The translations under genes were made by a program, and so were the position numbers. Source: Mycolicibacterium rhodesiae (lineage in GTDB: Bacteria; Actinomycetota; Actinomycetes; Mycobacteriales; Mycobacteriaceae). From it: a stretch of DNA of 64,000 bases. Below, in pieces: positions 7,433-16,841 of this stretch. Below the pieces are notes generated by a model. That model saw only the letters and a program-made list of their open reading frames with translations. It made no database searches and was not told the DNA's origin. Within the stretch, counting starts at the first letter, position 1, and every line of letters starts with the position of its first letter. The stretch lies in assembly GCF_002086695.1 (NCBI RefSeq), contig NZ_MVIH01000017.1, forward strand, positions 27,062-91,061, given 5' to 3'.

Positions 7433-8974
7433 TCAGCAGCGCAGATTGCCCGGCACGGTCTGGTCGACGAAGTAGTTCACGATCGCCGAGTCGACGCACC
7501 GGTTCCCGTTGAACACGGCGGTGTGCTGGGTGCCGTCGAAGGTGATCAACGGTGCGTTGAGTTCCCGCGCCAGGTTGACCCCCGCCTCGTACGGCGTGGC
7601 GGGATCGTGAGTCGTGGAGACGACGACGACGCTCCCGGGCGGAGCGGGCGTGGCGGGGTGCGGCGCCGAGGTCGGCGGCACCGGCCAGAACGCGCAGATG
7701 TCGCGGGGCGCCAGACCAGTGAACTGGCCGTAGGACTGGAACGGCGCCAACTCGCGCGTGCGGCGGTCGATGTCGGCCCACGTCGCCGAGTCGGTCGGAG
7801 TGGGGCCGTCGACGCAGCGGACGGCGTTGAACGCGTCCTGCCCGTTGCTGTAGTGGCCGTAGGGGTCGCGACCCTCGTATTCGTCGGCCAGCATCAGCAG
7901 GTCACCGGCGTCGGTCTTGCGCTGCAACCCCAACAGCCCGCTGGTGAGGAACTTCCAGTACTGCGGGGTGTACAGCGCGTTGAACGTGCCGGTGATGGCG
8001 TCCTGATAGCTCAAGCCGCGCGGGTCGGATGTCTTGCCCGGCTTGGTCACCAGCGGATCGACCAGTTGGTGGTACCGGTCCACCCAGTGCGCCGGATCGG
8101 TGCCGAGCGGGCAGCCCGCCGACTTCGCGCAGTCGGCGGCGTAGTCGTTGAATGCCACCTGGAAGCCGGTCATCTGCTCGATGATCGAGTCGACCGCGTT
8201 CTGGGCGGGATCGATTGCCCCGTCCAGAACCATCGTGCGAACCCGGTCAGGGAACTTCTCCAGGTACGCGGTGCCCAGCTCGGTGCCGTAGCTGAATCCG
8301 AGGTAATTGATCTGGTCGTCGCCGAGGACCTGGCGGACGGTGTCCATATCCTTTGCGGCCGAATCGGTTCCGACGCCGGCAAGGAACGCGGTACCCATCT
8401 TGTCCGCGCATTCCTTGACGTAGTCGCGGTTGATCTGTTCGATCGCGGCCACCCCGGCGGGGCTGTAGTCGACCATCGGATTCTTGCGCCAGGCGTCGAA
8501 CTGGGCGTCGGTGCGGCAGCGCACCGACGGCGTCGAGTAGCCGACTCCCCGCGGGTCGAATCCCACGATGTCGAAGTGCTCGGCGATCGGGCTGCCGGCC
8601 AACGCGAACGCCATTCCGGCGGCCGAGTCGACCGCAGACGCGCCGGGTCCACCCGGGTTGACGAACAGCGCACCGATGCGCTGGCCACTGGCCGGGACCT
8701 TGATGACCGCCAACTGTGCTTGTGGCCCAGTCGGATCGGCGGCGGTGATCGGCACGGGCACGGCGGTGCACTGCGCGCTCGGGAGGTCGTGAGCGTTGTC
8801 GCCCAGGAAGCGCTGGCAGCTTCCCCACGTAACTTGTGGCGCTGTCGTCTGACCGGCTCCGGGGTTCGGGGCGGCAACGGCCGGCGGGGCCATGACACCG
8901 GCCGCCAGCGAAACACAGAGTGAACCCAAGAACGCAGCCGAGCCGAGCCGGCTCGTGCGTTGCATGGCGATCAT
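7433..8974 (-). CDS. Secreted alpha/beta hydrolase, tripeptidyl-aminopeptidase family (Hip1 paralogue)
   Basis: The product is about 513 residues with a Sec-type signal peptide (LGSAAFLGSLCVSLAAGVMA, then PPAVAA and a likely cleavage). The alpha/beta core shows VNPGGPGASAVDS (oxyanion region), the nucleophile elbow GFSYGTELG and a C-terminal TAP-type domain with the acid and histidine of the triad (THDPATPYEAG; QHTAVF). It is expected to be an envelope or exported serine peptidase/esterase. It matches the position of Rv2223c beside hip1. The start at 8974 is chosen so the signal peptide is N-terminal; ATG at 8965 is an equally good option. The two paralogues are 40 bp apart on the same strand. 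Confidence 0.85.
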   Translation of the reverse strand: MIAMQRTSRLGSAAFLGSLCVSLAAGVMAPPAVAAPNPGAGQTTAPQVTWGSCQRFLGDNAHDLPSAQCTAVPVPITAADPTGPQAQLAVIKVPASGQRIGALFVNPGGPGASAVDSAAGMAFALAGSPIAEHFDIVGFDPRGVGYSTPSVRCRTDAQFDAWRKNPMVDYSPAGVAAIEQINRDYVKECADKMGTAFLAGVGTDSAAKDMDTVRQVLGDDQINYLGFSYGTELGTAYLEKFPDRVRTMVLDGAIDPAQNAVDSIIEQMTGFQVAFNDYAADCAKSAGCPLGTDPAHWVDRYHQLVDPLVTKPGKTSDPRGLSYQDAITGTFNALYTPQYWKFLTSGLLGLQRKTDAGDLLMLADEYEGRDPYGHYSNGQDAFNAVRCVDGPTPTDSATWADIDRRTRELAPFQSYGQFTGLAPRDICAFWPVPPTSAPHPATPAPPGSVVVVSTTHDPATPYEAGVNLARELNAPLITFDGTQHTAVFNGNRCVDSAIVNYFVDQTVPGNLRC

Positions 8975-9056
8975 CGTCCCATGGCCGCGCGGTCGGTATG
9001 ACCGCGAGCGGGTCACACTCCGATCTCAGATGCGATCAAACAGCGGGTATTTGGTA

Positions 9057-10610
9057 TCAGCACGTGGCACCGGGCGGCGGCAGCTTCAGGTCGACGAGAT
9101 ATGCGGCGGCGTAATGGTCCACGCAGGTGTTGCCCTGGAAGACCACCGTGTGCTGAGTTCCGTTGAAGGTCAGCAGCGCTCCGCCGAGCTGCTTGGCCAA
9201 GTCGACGCCCGCCTGATACGGCGTCGCCGGATCGTTGGTCGTCGAGACCACCAGAACCGGCGGCAGTCCTGGCGCCTTGACCGCGTGCGGCGTGCTGGTC
9301 GGCGGCACCGGCCAGAAGGCACAGGTGCTCAGCGGAGCGTGCCCGGTGAAGTCGCCGTAGCTCATGAACGGCGCGACCTCGCGCATCTTCTTGTCTTCCT
9401 CGATCACCTTTTGACGGTCGGTGATCGGCGGCTGATCCACACAGTTGACCGCGATCCGGGCGTCGGTGGCGTTGGTGTAGTGGCCCTTGGCATCCCGGCG
9501 CATGTACATGTCGGCCAGCGCCAGCATGGTGTCGCCGCGGCCGTTGGTCATCTCGGTGAGGCCCTGGGTCAGGTGCCGCCACAGATTCGGCGAATAGAGC
9601 GCCATGATCGTGCCGATGATCGCGTCGCTGTAACCCAGGCCGCGCGGATCGGAGGTCGGCAGCGGCTTGTCGACCAGCGGGTCCACCAGGCTGCGGTAGA
9701 CGTCCACAGCCTTGGCGGGGTCGTTGCCCAGCGGGCAGCTCGGGTCCTTGGCGCAGTCGGCGGCATAGTCGTTGAAGGCCTGCTGGAATGCCGCGGCCTG
9801 ATCGATGTCGGCCTGGATCGGGTCGGCATTGGGATCGACGGCACCGTCGAGGATCATCGCCCGGACCTTGTCCGGGAACTCCTCGGCGTACGCCGAGCCG
9901 ATCCGGGTGCCATAGGAGTAGCCGAGGTAGGTGAGCTTGTCGTCGCCGACGGCGGCGCGCAACGCATCCAGATCCTTGGCGACGTTGGCGGTGCCGACGT
10001 TCTCCAGGAAGTCCTTGCCCATCTTGTCGACGCAGCGCTGGACGAAGGCCTTGGTCTCATTCTCGATGTGCTCGACGCCCTTGGGGCTGTAGTCGACCTG
10101 CGGATCGGCCCGCAGGCGATCGTTGTCGGCATCGGAGTTGCACCACAGCGCCGGGGTCGACGAGCCGACACCGCGCGGGTCGAAGCCGACCATGTCGAAG
10201 CTCTGCCGCACAGTGCTGGGCAGGTTCTCCACGATGCTGGATGCGGCCTCGATGCCGGATTCGCCCGGGCCGCCCGGGTTGATGATGAGGGAGCCGATCT
10301 TCTGGCCGGTCGCCGGGAAGCGGATCAGGGCCAGCGTCGCCGCCGGGCCGTCCGGCTTGGCGTAGTCGACGGGCACGGCGATCTTGCCGCACTCGGCTCC
10401 GGCCGGGATCGGCAGCGCGTTGCCACCGCCGCCACCGGCCACCCGGCACGGGCCCCACTGCACGGGTTGCCCTACCTGCGGTCCGGCGAGCACGGCCATC
10501 CCCGACACCGTGGAACTGCAGCCGGCGCTCACGACGAGCGCGGCCACGGCGGGGAGCACCAGGGTGGTGCGGACAGCGCGTGATCTCCGGTCAAGCCTCA
10601 TGGCAAACAT
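9057..10610 (-). CDS. hip1: Cell-envelope serine hydrolase lipoprotein, Hip1/CaeA type
   Basis: The product is about 517 residues. The N-terminus (MFAMRLDRRSRAVRTTLVLP) leads to a lipobox VVSAGC, so it is an exported lipoprotein. The hydrolase core carries INPGGPGESG, MVGFDPRGVGSSTP and the nucleophile elbow GYSYGTRIG. The C-terminal TAP domain carries STTNDPATPYQAG and QHTVVF (Asp and His of the triad). M. tuberculosis Hip1 is a protease that cleaves GroEL2 and affects envelope integrity. The gene lies next to its paralogue, as in the Rv2223c-Rv2224c pair. The start is set at 10610 from the signal peptide and similarity to the Hip1 N-terminus; ATG 10601 is the alternative. Confidence 0.9.
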   Translation of the reverse strand: MFAMRLDRRSRAVRTTLVLPAVAALVVSAGCSSTVSGMAVLAGPQVGQPVQWGPCRVAGGGGGNALPIPAGAECGKIAVPVDYAKPDGPAATLALIRFPATGQKIGSLIINPGGPGESGIEAASSIVENLPSTVRQSFDMVGFDPRGVGSSTPALWCNSDADNDRLRADPQVDYSPKGVEHIENETKAFVQRCVDKMGKDFLENVGTANVAKDLDALRAAVGDDKLTYLGYSYGTRIGSAYAEEFPDKVRAMILDGAVDPNADPIQADIDQAAAFQQAFNDYAADCAKDPSCPLGNDPAKAVDVYRSLVDPLVDKPLPTSDPRGLGYSDAIIGTIMALYSPNLWRHLTQGLTEMTNGRGDTMLALADMYMRRDAKGHYTNATDARIAVNCVDQPPITDRQKVIEEDKKMREVAPFMSYGDFTGHAPLSTCAFWPVPPTSTPHAVKAPGLPPVLVVSTTNDPATPYQAGVDLAKQLGGALLTFNGTQHTVVFQGNTCVDHYAAAYLVDLKLPPPGATC

Positions 10611-10658
10611 GCTGCCATGCTCGGCGGGGGTGCCTTGCACACCGACCCGCCCAACAGC

Positions 10659-12065
10659 TCATCTGGTGGCGTCGAGCAGTTCCTTCATGCCGACGGCGAA
10701 GTCGTCGGCCAGGTCCCAGAGATCGGGCAGCAGCTCGGGGCAACTGATCAATCCGACGTCGAGTTTGCCGTTGAGTGACATCACCGTGATGTTCAGTCCG
10801 GAGCCGTGGAAGATCGGCCCCAGCGGATACATCGCGCTCACTTCGGCGCCGAGGAAGTACAGCGGAATCTGCGGGCCCGGCACGTTGGACACCACGAGGT
10901 TGTGCACGGGGCGCGCTTCGGTCAGCCGGCTTCGGGCGTAGACCCGCATGGCGATGCCGAATACGGCCGGGCCGGCGAATTGGCTCCAGTCCTGCAGGAG
11001 CGTGGCCCCGATCGCCGAGCTGTGTTCCTTCGCGGTGGTGTTCGCTTCGGCGATGGCCTTGAGCCGTTCGGCCGGATCGGCGATATGGGTCTCCAGCTTG
11101 GTGAACATGCCGGAGACCTGGTTGCGGCCCGGCCGGTCCGAACGATCGTGCACCGACACCGGGACCATGGCCACCAGCGAGGACTCGGGAAGCTCGTCGT
11201 GGTCGAGCAGGTACTGCCGCAAAACCCCCGCGACCAGGGCCATCACCACATCATTGACCTTGACGCCGAAGTGATTCTTGACCGTCTTGATGTCCTCGAG
11301 GTCGAGTTCGGCGAAGGCGACGTTTCGATGCGCGGTGACGCTGGCGTTGAACTTGGTCTGAGGCGCCGCGAACGGGGCCGCCATCGCCCGGCCCCCGACC
11401 GCGCGCTGCACTGTGTCGACGACGGTGGTGATCGTGCCGGGCAGCACCTTGGTGGCCAGCGTCAGGGGCCGGGTGGCGAACCGGCCCAGCCCGCCGAGCG
11501 CGATCCGCAGCTGGTTGGTGTCGCCCTGTCCGTCGACCGGGTCCGGCGGCGGAGCGTCAGGCTCGGTGCTGCACAGCTGCGACATGAGATTGGCACCGGT
11601 CACCCCGTCGACCGCGGCATGGTGGACCTTCGTCAGCACGGCGAGCCGTCCGCCGTTGCGGGCGTCGGTACCGCCGACACCCTCGATGACCCAGGTCTCC
11701 CACAGCGGATGCCTGCGGTCCAGGGGCAGCGAAGCCAGGTGGCCGCAGATCTCCCCCAGTTCGACCCGGCCGCCCGGCGCGGGCAGTCCGATGCGGTGCA
11801 GATGGCGGTCGATCTCGAAGTGCTCGTCTTCCACCCATACCGGATGGTCGAGGTTGAGGAAGCTGTTGGCGAGTCGCTCGCGGAAACTCGGAATTGCCTT
11901 GACTCGCAAGGCCAATTCGTCGCGAAGCCGCTCGAAGCTGTAACCGCCGGGGATCGTGGACGCGTCGAGCTCCAGGATCGAACACACATGCAGTGGCTGT
12001 GAGGGCGTTTCGAGATAGAGGAAGCTGGCATCGAGGCCGCTGAGTCGCTGCAGGTGTTGCACCAT
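10659..12065 (-). CDS. Wax ester synthase/diacylglycerol acyltransferase (WS/DGAT, Tgs family)
   Basis: The product is about 468 residues and starts MVQHLQRLSGLDASFLYLET, the conserved WS/DGAT N-terminus, which is why 12065 is taken over the longer frame. The catalytic HHAAVDG motif lies near residue 145, preceded by RRHPLWETWVIEG. The C-terminal DUF1298-like half has HNLVVSNVPGPQIPLY, typical of the family. These enzymes transfer acyl groups from acyl-CoA to diacylglycerol or fatty alcohol for storage lipid and usually sit at membranes or lipid droplets. Which acceptor is used cannot be told. The gene stands between hip1 and panB, where M. tuberculosis has none, so it is a lineage-specific insertion or a loss elsewhere. 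Confidence 0.9.
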   Translation of the reverse strand: MVQHLQRLSGLDASFLYLETPSQPLHVCSILELDASTIPGGYSFERLRDELALRVKAIPSFRERLANSFLNLDHPVWVEDEHFEIDRHLHRIGLPAPGGRVELGEICGHLASLPLDRRHPLWETWVIEGVGGTDARNGGRLAVLTKVHHAAVDGVTGANLMSQLCSTEPDAPPPDPVDGQGDTNQLRIALGGLGRFATRPLTLATKVLPGTITTVVDTVQRAVGGRAMAAPFAAPQTKFNASVTAHRNVAFAELDLEDIKTVKNHFGVKVNDVVMALVAGVLRQYLLDHDELPESSLVAMVPVSVHDRSDRPGRNQVSGMFTKLETHIADPAERLKAIAEANTTAKEHSSAIGATLLQDWSQFAGPAVFGIAMRVYARSRLTEARPVHNLVVSNVPGPQIPLYFLGAEVSAMYPLGPIFHGSGLNITVMSLNGKLDVGLISCPELLPDLWDLADDFAVGMKELLDATR

Positions 12066-12226
12066 GCCGCGATCGTATGTCGGACCACCGAGAACAGGTG
12101 TGAGAAAGTCCACTTCACTGTTCGTTCACCTTTGTGTGCCGTGGTGGCACACTTGATGGCGTCAAGCGAACCCGGGGACCCGGAATGGGCCTCGAGGATC
12201 GGCAAAGACGATCACTAGGGACAAAG

Positions 12227-13069
12227 ATGTCTGAACAGACTGTCTATGGCGGCTCATCCTCGTCGCCCGTTTCGCGCACCAAGGTCCGCACCCACCACCT
12301 GCTGAAGTGGAAGTCCGAAGGCCACAAGTGGGCGATGCTCACGGTGTACGACTACTCCACCGCCCGCGCGTTCGACGAAGCCGGAATCCCCGTGCTGCTG
12401 GTCGGCGACTCCGCGGCCAATGTCGTCTACGGCTATGACACCACCGTGCAGGTCTCGGTCGACGAGTTGATCCCCCTGGTTCGCGGTGTCGTCCGCGGCG
12501 CGGAGCATGCGCTCGTCGTCGCCGATCTGCCGTTCGGCAGCTACGAGGAAGGGCCCACCCAGGCCCTGCGCACCGCGACCCGCTTCATGAAAGAGACGGG
12601 TGCCCACGCGGTGAAGCTCGAGGGCGGTGAGCGGGTCGCCGAGCAGATCGCGACCTTGAGCGCCGCGGGCATTCCGGTGGTGGCCCATATCGGGTTCACC
12701 CCGCAGAGCGTCAACTCCCTCGGCGGGTTTCGGGTCCAGGGCCGCGGCGACGCTGCCGAGCAGACCATCCACGACGCGATCGCGGTCCAGGAGGCCGGTG
12801 CCATCGCGGTGGTGATGGAGATGGTGCCCGCCGAGCTGGCCACCCAGATCACCGGCAAGCTGACGATCCCGACCATCGGCATCGGTGCCGGGCCGAACTG
12901 CGATGCGCAGGTGCTGGTCTGGCAGGACATGGCCGGACTCACCAGCGGCAAGACCGCAAAGTTCGTCAAGCGATTCGGCGATGTCGGCGGCGAATTACGC
13001 CGTGCGGCAACGCAATACGCCGAAGAGGTGGCGACCGGCGCCTTCCCGGCCGAGGAGCACAGCTTCTAG
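12227..13069 (+). CDS. panB: 3-methyl-2-oxobutanoate hydroxymethyltransferase (pantothenate synthesis)
   Basis: The 280-residue product is the usual PanB length. It catalyses the first committed step to pantothenate: ketopantoate from alpha-ketoisovalerate and methylene-tetrahydrofolate. Visible motifs are the metal-site strand LLVGDSAANVVYGYDTT, ADLPFGSYE, AVKLEGGE, VVAHIGFTPQSVN and VMEMVPAELA. The start at 12227 follows an AGGGA ribosome site and matches known PanB N-termini; the frame is open further upstream but without conservation. Its stop overlaps the end of the convergent FAD reductase gene by 4 bp. It is the neighbour of hip1 in M. tuberculosis as well. Confidence 0.96.
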   Translation: MSEQTVYGGSSSSPVSRTKVRTHHLLKWKSEGHKWAMLTVYDYSTARAFDEAGIPVLLVGDSAANVVYGYDTTVQVSVDELIPLVRGVVRGAEHALVVADLPFGSYEEGPTQALRTATRFMKETGAHAVKLEGGERVAEQIATLSAAGIPVVAHIGFTPQSVNSLGGFRVQGRGDAAEQTIHDAIAVQEAGAIAVVMEMVPAELATQITGKLTIPTIGIGAGPNCDAQVLVWQDMAGLTSGKTAKFVKRFGDVGGELRRAATQYAEEVATGAFPAEEHSF

Positions 13070-14499
13070 CTGCGGTCGCGGTACGCCTCGAGGAGGCGGA
13101 GCCAGAGCTCGCTGACGGTGGGAAAACACGGTACGGCGTGCCACAGACGGTCGATCGGAACCTCGCCGACGACGGCGACGGTGGCCGCATGCAGCATCTC
13201 GCCGACCCCTGGCCCGACCATGGTGACACCCAGCGGAGTGCCGCGGCTGTCGTCGACGACCATTCGCGCCCGGCCTCGATAGCCGTCCGCGTAGAGCTTC
13301 GCCCCCATGACCACGTCGCCTATCTCGACGTCGACCACCGAAACCTGGTGTCCGGCAGCGCGTGCGGCCCGCTCGGTCATTCCGACCGAACCCGCCTCGG
13401 GATCGGTGAAGAACACCTGCGGGACCGCCAGCGTGTCGGCAGTCGCACTGAACGTGCTCCACGCGCCGGCGTCGATCGGAACTGAGCGGGCGCGAGCCGC
13501 GATCACCGCGGCCGCGATCCGGGCCTGGTACTTGCCCTGATGAGTGAGCAGTGCCCGGTGGTTCGCATCGCCGGCGGCGTAGAGCCAGTCACCCGTAACG
13601 GCGGTGACCGTCAGAGTGTCGTCGGTGTCGAGCCAGGTTCCCGGCGTCAAGCCCACCGTCTCGAGGCCCATGTCACCGGTCAACGGTGTGCGTCCGGTCG
13701 CGAACATCACCTCGTCGACGTCGACCGTGGTGCCATCGTCGAGCTCGGCGACGATACCGTGCGTGCCGCCCCGACGGAGCCCGCGGACGTTCACCCCGGT
13801 GCGCACGTCGACGCCGGCCTCGTTGAGGCCGCGCTCGACCTCATCGGCGACGAACGGCTCCATGCCGGCGAGAATTCGGGAGCGCACGAGCAGAGTGACA
13901 GCAGAGCCGAGACCCTGCCACGCGGTGGCCATCTCGACAGCAACCCCACCCCCACCGACGATGGCCAACCGACGCGGCACCTCGCTGGAATCCGTTGCCT
14001 GCCGGTTGGTCCACGGGCGAACCTCATCGAGCCCCGGTATGTCGGGAATCGCGGCGCCGCTGCCGCTGCTGACCACCACTGCGTGCCGGGCGACCAGCGA
14101 AACGACGTGTCCCTCCGGGCCGGTCACCGACACCCGGCGACGCCCGTCGAGACGTCCGTGGCCCCGGATCAAGGCCGCTCCGGTGGCTGTCACACCGGCC
14201 GCCTGACCACTGTCATCCCAGTTGCTCACGTAGCGGTCCCGACGGGTGAAGACCCCTGCGCTGTCGAGGACACCGGTCACGGCTTCGCGTGCGCCGTCGA
14301 CGCGCCGCGCGTCGGCAAGCGCAAGCACGGGGCGAAGCAGAGCTTTGCTCGGGACACATCCCCAGTACGAGCATTCGCCGCCGACAAGTTCGCGTTCGAC
14401 GACCGCCACGCTCAAATCCGCTGCGCGGCAACGATCTGCGATGGTCTGGCCGACCGGTCCGGCGCCGATCACGATCACGTCATAGGTATCTTCGGTCAC
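13066..14499 (-). CDS. FAD-dependent pyridine-nucleotide disulfide oxidoreductase
   Basis: The 477-residue product has an FAD-binding GAGPVGQ near the N-terminus, the redox-active pair in GGECSYWGCVPSKAL (Cys-x4-Cys), an NAD(P)-binding GGGGVAVEMA, the second FAD motif YAAGDANHRALLTH and a C-terminal dimerisation domain with HAVPCFPTVSE. It resembles the mercuric-reductase/dihydrolipoamide-dehydrogenase group, but the substrate is not evident; it has no N-terminal metal-binding domain. The start is GTG 14499, with the dinucleotide-binding strand beginning at once and GAAAGG upstream. The GTGA overlap with the upstream DUF427 gene indicates coupled translation. Confidence 0.88.
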   Translation of the reverse strand: MTEDTYDVIVIGAGPVGQTIADRCRAADLSVAVVERELVGGECSYWGCVPSKALLRPVLALADARRVDGAREAVTGVLDSAGVFTRRDRYVSNWDDSGQAAGVTATGAALIRGHGRLDGRRRVSVTGPEGHVVSLVARHAVVVSSGSGAAIPDIPGLDEVRPWTNRQATDSSEVPRRLAIVGGGGVAVEMATAWQGLGSAVTLLVRSRILAGMEPFVADEVERGLNEAGVDVRTGVNVRGLRRGGTHGIVAELDDGTTVDVDEVMFATGRTPLTGDMGLETVGLTPGTWLDTDDTLTVTAVTGDWLYAAGDANHRALLTHQGKYQARIAAAVIAARARSVPIDAGAWSTFSATADTLAVPQVFFTDPEAGSVGMTERAARAAGHQVSVVDVEIGDVVMGAKLYADGYRGRARMVVDDSRGTPLGVTMVGPGVGEMLHAATVAVVGEVPIDRLWHAVPCFPTVSELWLRLLEAYRDRS

Positions 14500-15383
14500 G
14501 GCGTGTGCACCTTTCGCTGGTCGGCGAGGGGTAGCAATTCGTCCGGATCGAGCCCCCGATCGATCCCGTGCGGGATGACTGTCTGCCCCGGATCCAACCG
14601 CAACCGTTGCCCGTCGAGTTCGACATCGATCTTGTCGGGTTCGAACGAGACGAAGTTGCGAACGGCTGCGACCTCGGGCCACGCATCGACGTATGACCAG
14701 GCGCAGCGAGCTCGCTCACCGATGCTGTAGTAGCTGGCCAAACCCTTGTAAGGACAGAAGGTTTGGCCCTCGACAGGCGTGAGAGCCGCCTCGTCGACAT
14801 CCTCGCGCGGTACGTACCAGCGGGGTGCGAAGCCCGATTCGTAGAGAACCAGCGGGCGGCGACTCTCTGCAACAACCCGTTCCCCGTCGTGCACCACGAG
14901 GTGTCGGGATGTGGATCTGATGTCGATGCGGTGATAGGGGTCGGCCGCATGTCCGACGATGCGATCGTCTTCCTCGTAGAACGCATCCATCGCCCGCCAC
15001 GCGAACGCGATGCGCCCGTTCAACACGGCGGCATGTTCAGGTAGCGCGATGTGACACCACGCCGCCCGCCGAACACTGCGGTCCCGGGCGGTCGCGGTGA
15101 ACCACGCCGTCACCCCGAGATCGCGGTGTTCGGTCCGTTGTTCTTCCCCCGCAAGCACACCGGGCTCGATGTCATCGCGCGGAAAGTACGCCACCGGGTA
15201 GCGGCCCGGCTCGTGCAGCAGCACGACGTCCTCGCTGCTTGCGATCCAGCGATCACCGAAACGCACTCTCATGCGACGCCGCAGCGGTTCGGCAAAGAGC
15301 AGTCGCTGCGGAAGTGGATCCCGGGTCAGAAAGTGGCCGATGGTTCCGGTGGCCAAGGGACCTTGCTGCCAAGCCAAACCCAT
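14496..15383 (-). CDS. Double DUF427 domain protein
   Basis: The 295-residue product contains two DUF427 units. The first runs about residues 35-130 (MRVRFGDRWIASSEDVVLLH...YPVAYFPRDDI). The second runs about 155-275 (DGERVVAESRRPLVLYESGF...RWYVPREDV), with the family hallmark FCPYKGLASYYSIG. DUF427 proteins are small beta-sandwich proteins of unknown biochemical role, often next to oxidoreductases. It is the first gene after a promoter region carrying a CCCAT-N4-ATGGG box and is translationally coupled to the disulfide reductase gene. The start at 15383 puts the ATG 43 bp after that box. Confidence 0.82.
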   Translation of the reverse strand: MGLAWQQGPLATGTIGHFLTRDPLPQRLLFAEPLRRRMRVRFGDRWIASSEDVVLLHEPGRYPVAYFPRDDIEPGVLAGEEQRTEHRDLGVTAWFTATARDRSVRRAAWCHIALPEHAAVLNGRIAFAWRAMDAFYEEDDRIVGHAADPYHRIDIRSTSRHLVVHDGERVVAESRRPLVLYESGFAPRWYVPREDVDEAALTPVEGQTFCPYKGLASYYSIGERARCAWSYVDAWPEVAAVRNFVSFEPDKIDVELDGQRLRLDPGQTVIPHGIDRGLDPDELLPLADQRKVHTP

Positions 15384-15425
15384 GCTGCGCACCTTCCCGG
15401 GGCGATGATCAATTGGGCTGTTTGT

Positions 15426-15439
15426 CCCATTATTATGGG
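15426..15439. promoter_or_regulatory. CCCAT-N4-ATGGG operator-like palindrome
   Basis: The 14-mer CCCATTATTATGGG lies 43 bp upstream of the DUF427 gene, in the 98-bp gap after the tandem-TetR gene. A second copy matching at 11 of 14 positions when inverted (17739-17752) lies upstream of the hydrolase gene that leads to the same regulator. Two copies at the two promoters of one cluster make this a likely binding site for that regulator. Confidence 0.6.
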
Positions 15440-15481
15440 CCGCGCCACCCAAAAATGTCCAGACCGTTCTGCGTCGAACAG

Positions 15482-16804
15482 TCAGCGTTTACGGTCAGCC
15501 GCCCGCACAGCGAAGCCACGCACGTAGTCGACGGCTGCGTTGACGTTCGCGCGCAAGGGCTCCGGGTCACCGGTGACATGAGTCAACATCGCACCGCCTT
15601 GATGAGCTATCACCAGGCAAGCCGCCAGATGAGGCGGGGAAGCGTCTTCGGTCAGGGCACCGCGTTCGCGCATCGCGGTCAGACCTGCGGCAAAGAGACC
15701 GATCCACTCGTCGTATCCGGCGGCGAGGTCGGCACGAATCTGCTCATCGGAGTCGATCAACTCACCGGCCAGTGAGCCATACACACAGCCACCTACCCGA
15801 TACACCGTGTCGACGTCCGCGACGCACGCGTCGGCCCACGCCTGGAGATCCCGAATCTGCTCGAACGAACCGAACTTGGGGTCGGTGTGATATCCGCGCA
15901 CGTGACCGCGACGCGCGGCGATGACCTCCCGGGTGAGCTCACGCTTGTCCCGGAAATAGTGCGACATCTGCGATCCGCTGACACCGGCCGCGACGCGGAC
16001 ATCCTCGACACTGGTCCCGGTCGCACCGCGCTGAAACATCAACTCGGCCGTGGTCCCGATGATGCGAGCCCGGGTCTCCAATCCCTTACGGGTGAACCGC
16101 ACGTCGGCGGGCTGCGCATCGTCGGTGTGCGCGGGCCGGCGGACACGGCGCGGAGGACGCGGGGTGCGCTGTGCCGGATCGGTGGCGTACGCGCGAACGC
16201 GGTTGACCGCGAAACGGAGCCCATCGGCCAGCGGCCATTCTTCGCGATAGGTGAACGTCATCGCGCCGCTGCCCTGGTGGGTGGCCACCAAGACCATCGC
16301 CAGCTGAAGCGGGTCCGCTTTCGCCGTCAGGATCCGGCGGTCCTTCATCTGCTGAATTACCTTCTCGAAGAAGGAAATCCACGACCAATAGCCGTCAGCC
16401 AAGGCACCGCGCGTCTCAGCGTCGGACTTCACCAGCTGGGCCGCCAGCGCGTGATACGTCGGCGTGCCGGCATAACCGATACGGCGCAAGTAGCGCAGAT
16501 TGAGGTCGATCCAGGTCTCGAAATCGTCGAGTGATTCCAAGCCGCCGAGCTTGGGCTGACGATGGAAGTCCAGCACCACCTCGATCTGCTTGGCCAACAC
16601 CGCCGCGATCAGCGCGCGTTTGTCGGCGAAGTAATGGGTGAGCTGTGAGCCGCTGACCGATGCGGCACTGCGCAGTGTCTCGTTGTTCAGCGCCGACAAG
16701 CCCCCGGCGAGGATGACATCGGCGGCGGCCGAGACGATCCGGTCGCGGGTCGCCCTCCCCCGTGCCGTGAGGCGCCGGTCATCGGGTCGCGCCGGCGGAG
16801 ACAT
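15482..16804 (-). CDS. Double-length TetR/AcrR regulator (two tandem TetR units)
   Basis: The 440-residue product is about twice the family norm of roughly 200. Each half has its own helix-turn-helix: TLRSAASVSGSQLTHYFADK near residue 45 and VEDVRVAAGVSGSQMSHYF near residue 265. The ligand-binding halves also align (LVATHQGSGAM against LVIAHQGGAML). A proline/arginine-rich linker lies near residues 205-230. The protein is thus an internal duplication and fusion that could act as a built-in pseudo-dimer. It lies 37 bp downstream of the alpha/beta hydrolase gene in the same direction, and CCCA-TGGG boxes flank the unit. It probably represses this local cluster. Confidence 0.88.
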   Translation of the reverse strand: MSPPARPDDRRLTARGRATRDRIVSAAADVILAGGLSALNNETLRSAASVSGSQLTHYFADKRALIAAVLAKQIEVVLDFHRQPKLGGLESLDDFETWIDLNLRYLRRIGYAGTPTYHALAAQLVKSDAETRGALADGYWSWISFFEKVIQQMKDRRILTAKADPLQLAMVLVATHQGSGAMTFTYREEWPLADGLRFAVNRVRAYATDPAQRTPRPPRRVRRPAHTDDAQPADVRFTRKGLETRARIIGTTAELMFQRGATGTSVEDVRVAAGVSGSQMSHYFRDKRELTREVIAARRGHVRGYHTDPKFGSFEQIRDLQAWADACVADVDTVYRVGGCVYGSLAGELIDSDEQIRADLAAGYDEWIGLFAAGLTAMRERGALTEDASPPHLAACLVIAHQGGAMLTHVTGDPEPLRANVNAAVDYVRGFAVRAADRKR

Positions 16805-16841
16805 CGGCCTAGATTACCGGCAGTTTTTCCTGTTCACGGGC

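Noticed and set aside
7523..10583. Antisense frames over the two secreted hydrolase genes (466 and 563 codons)
   Set aside because: The opposite strand has signal peptides, triads and family similarity; the antisense products are Arg/Gly/Val-rich shadows.
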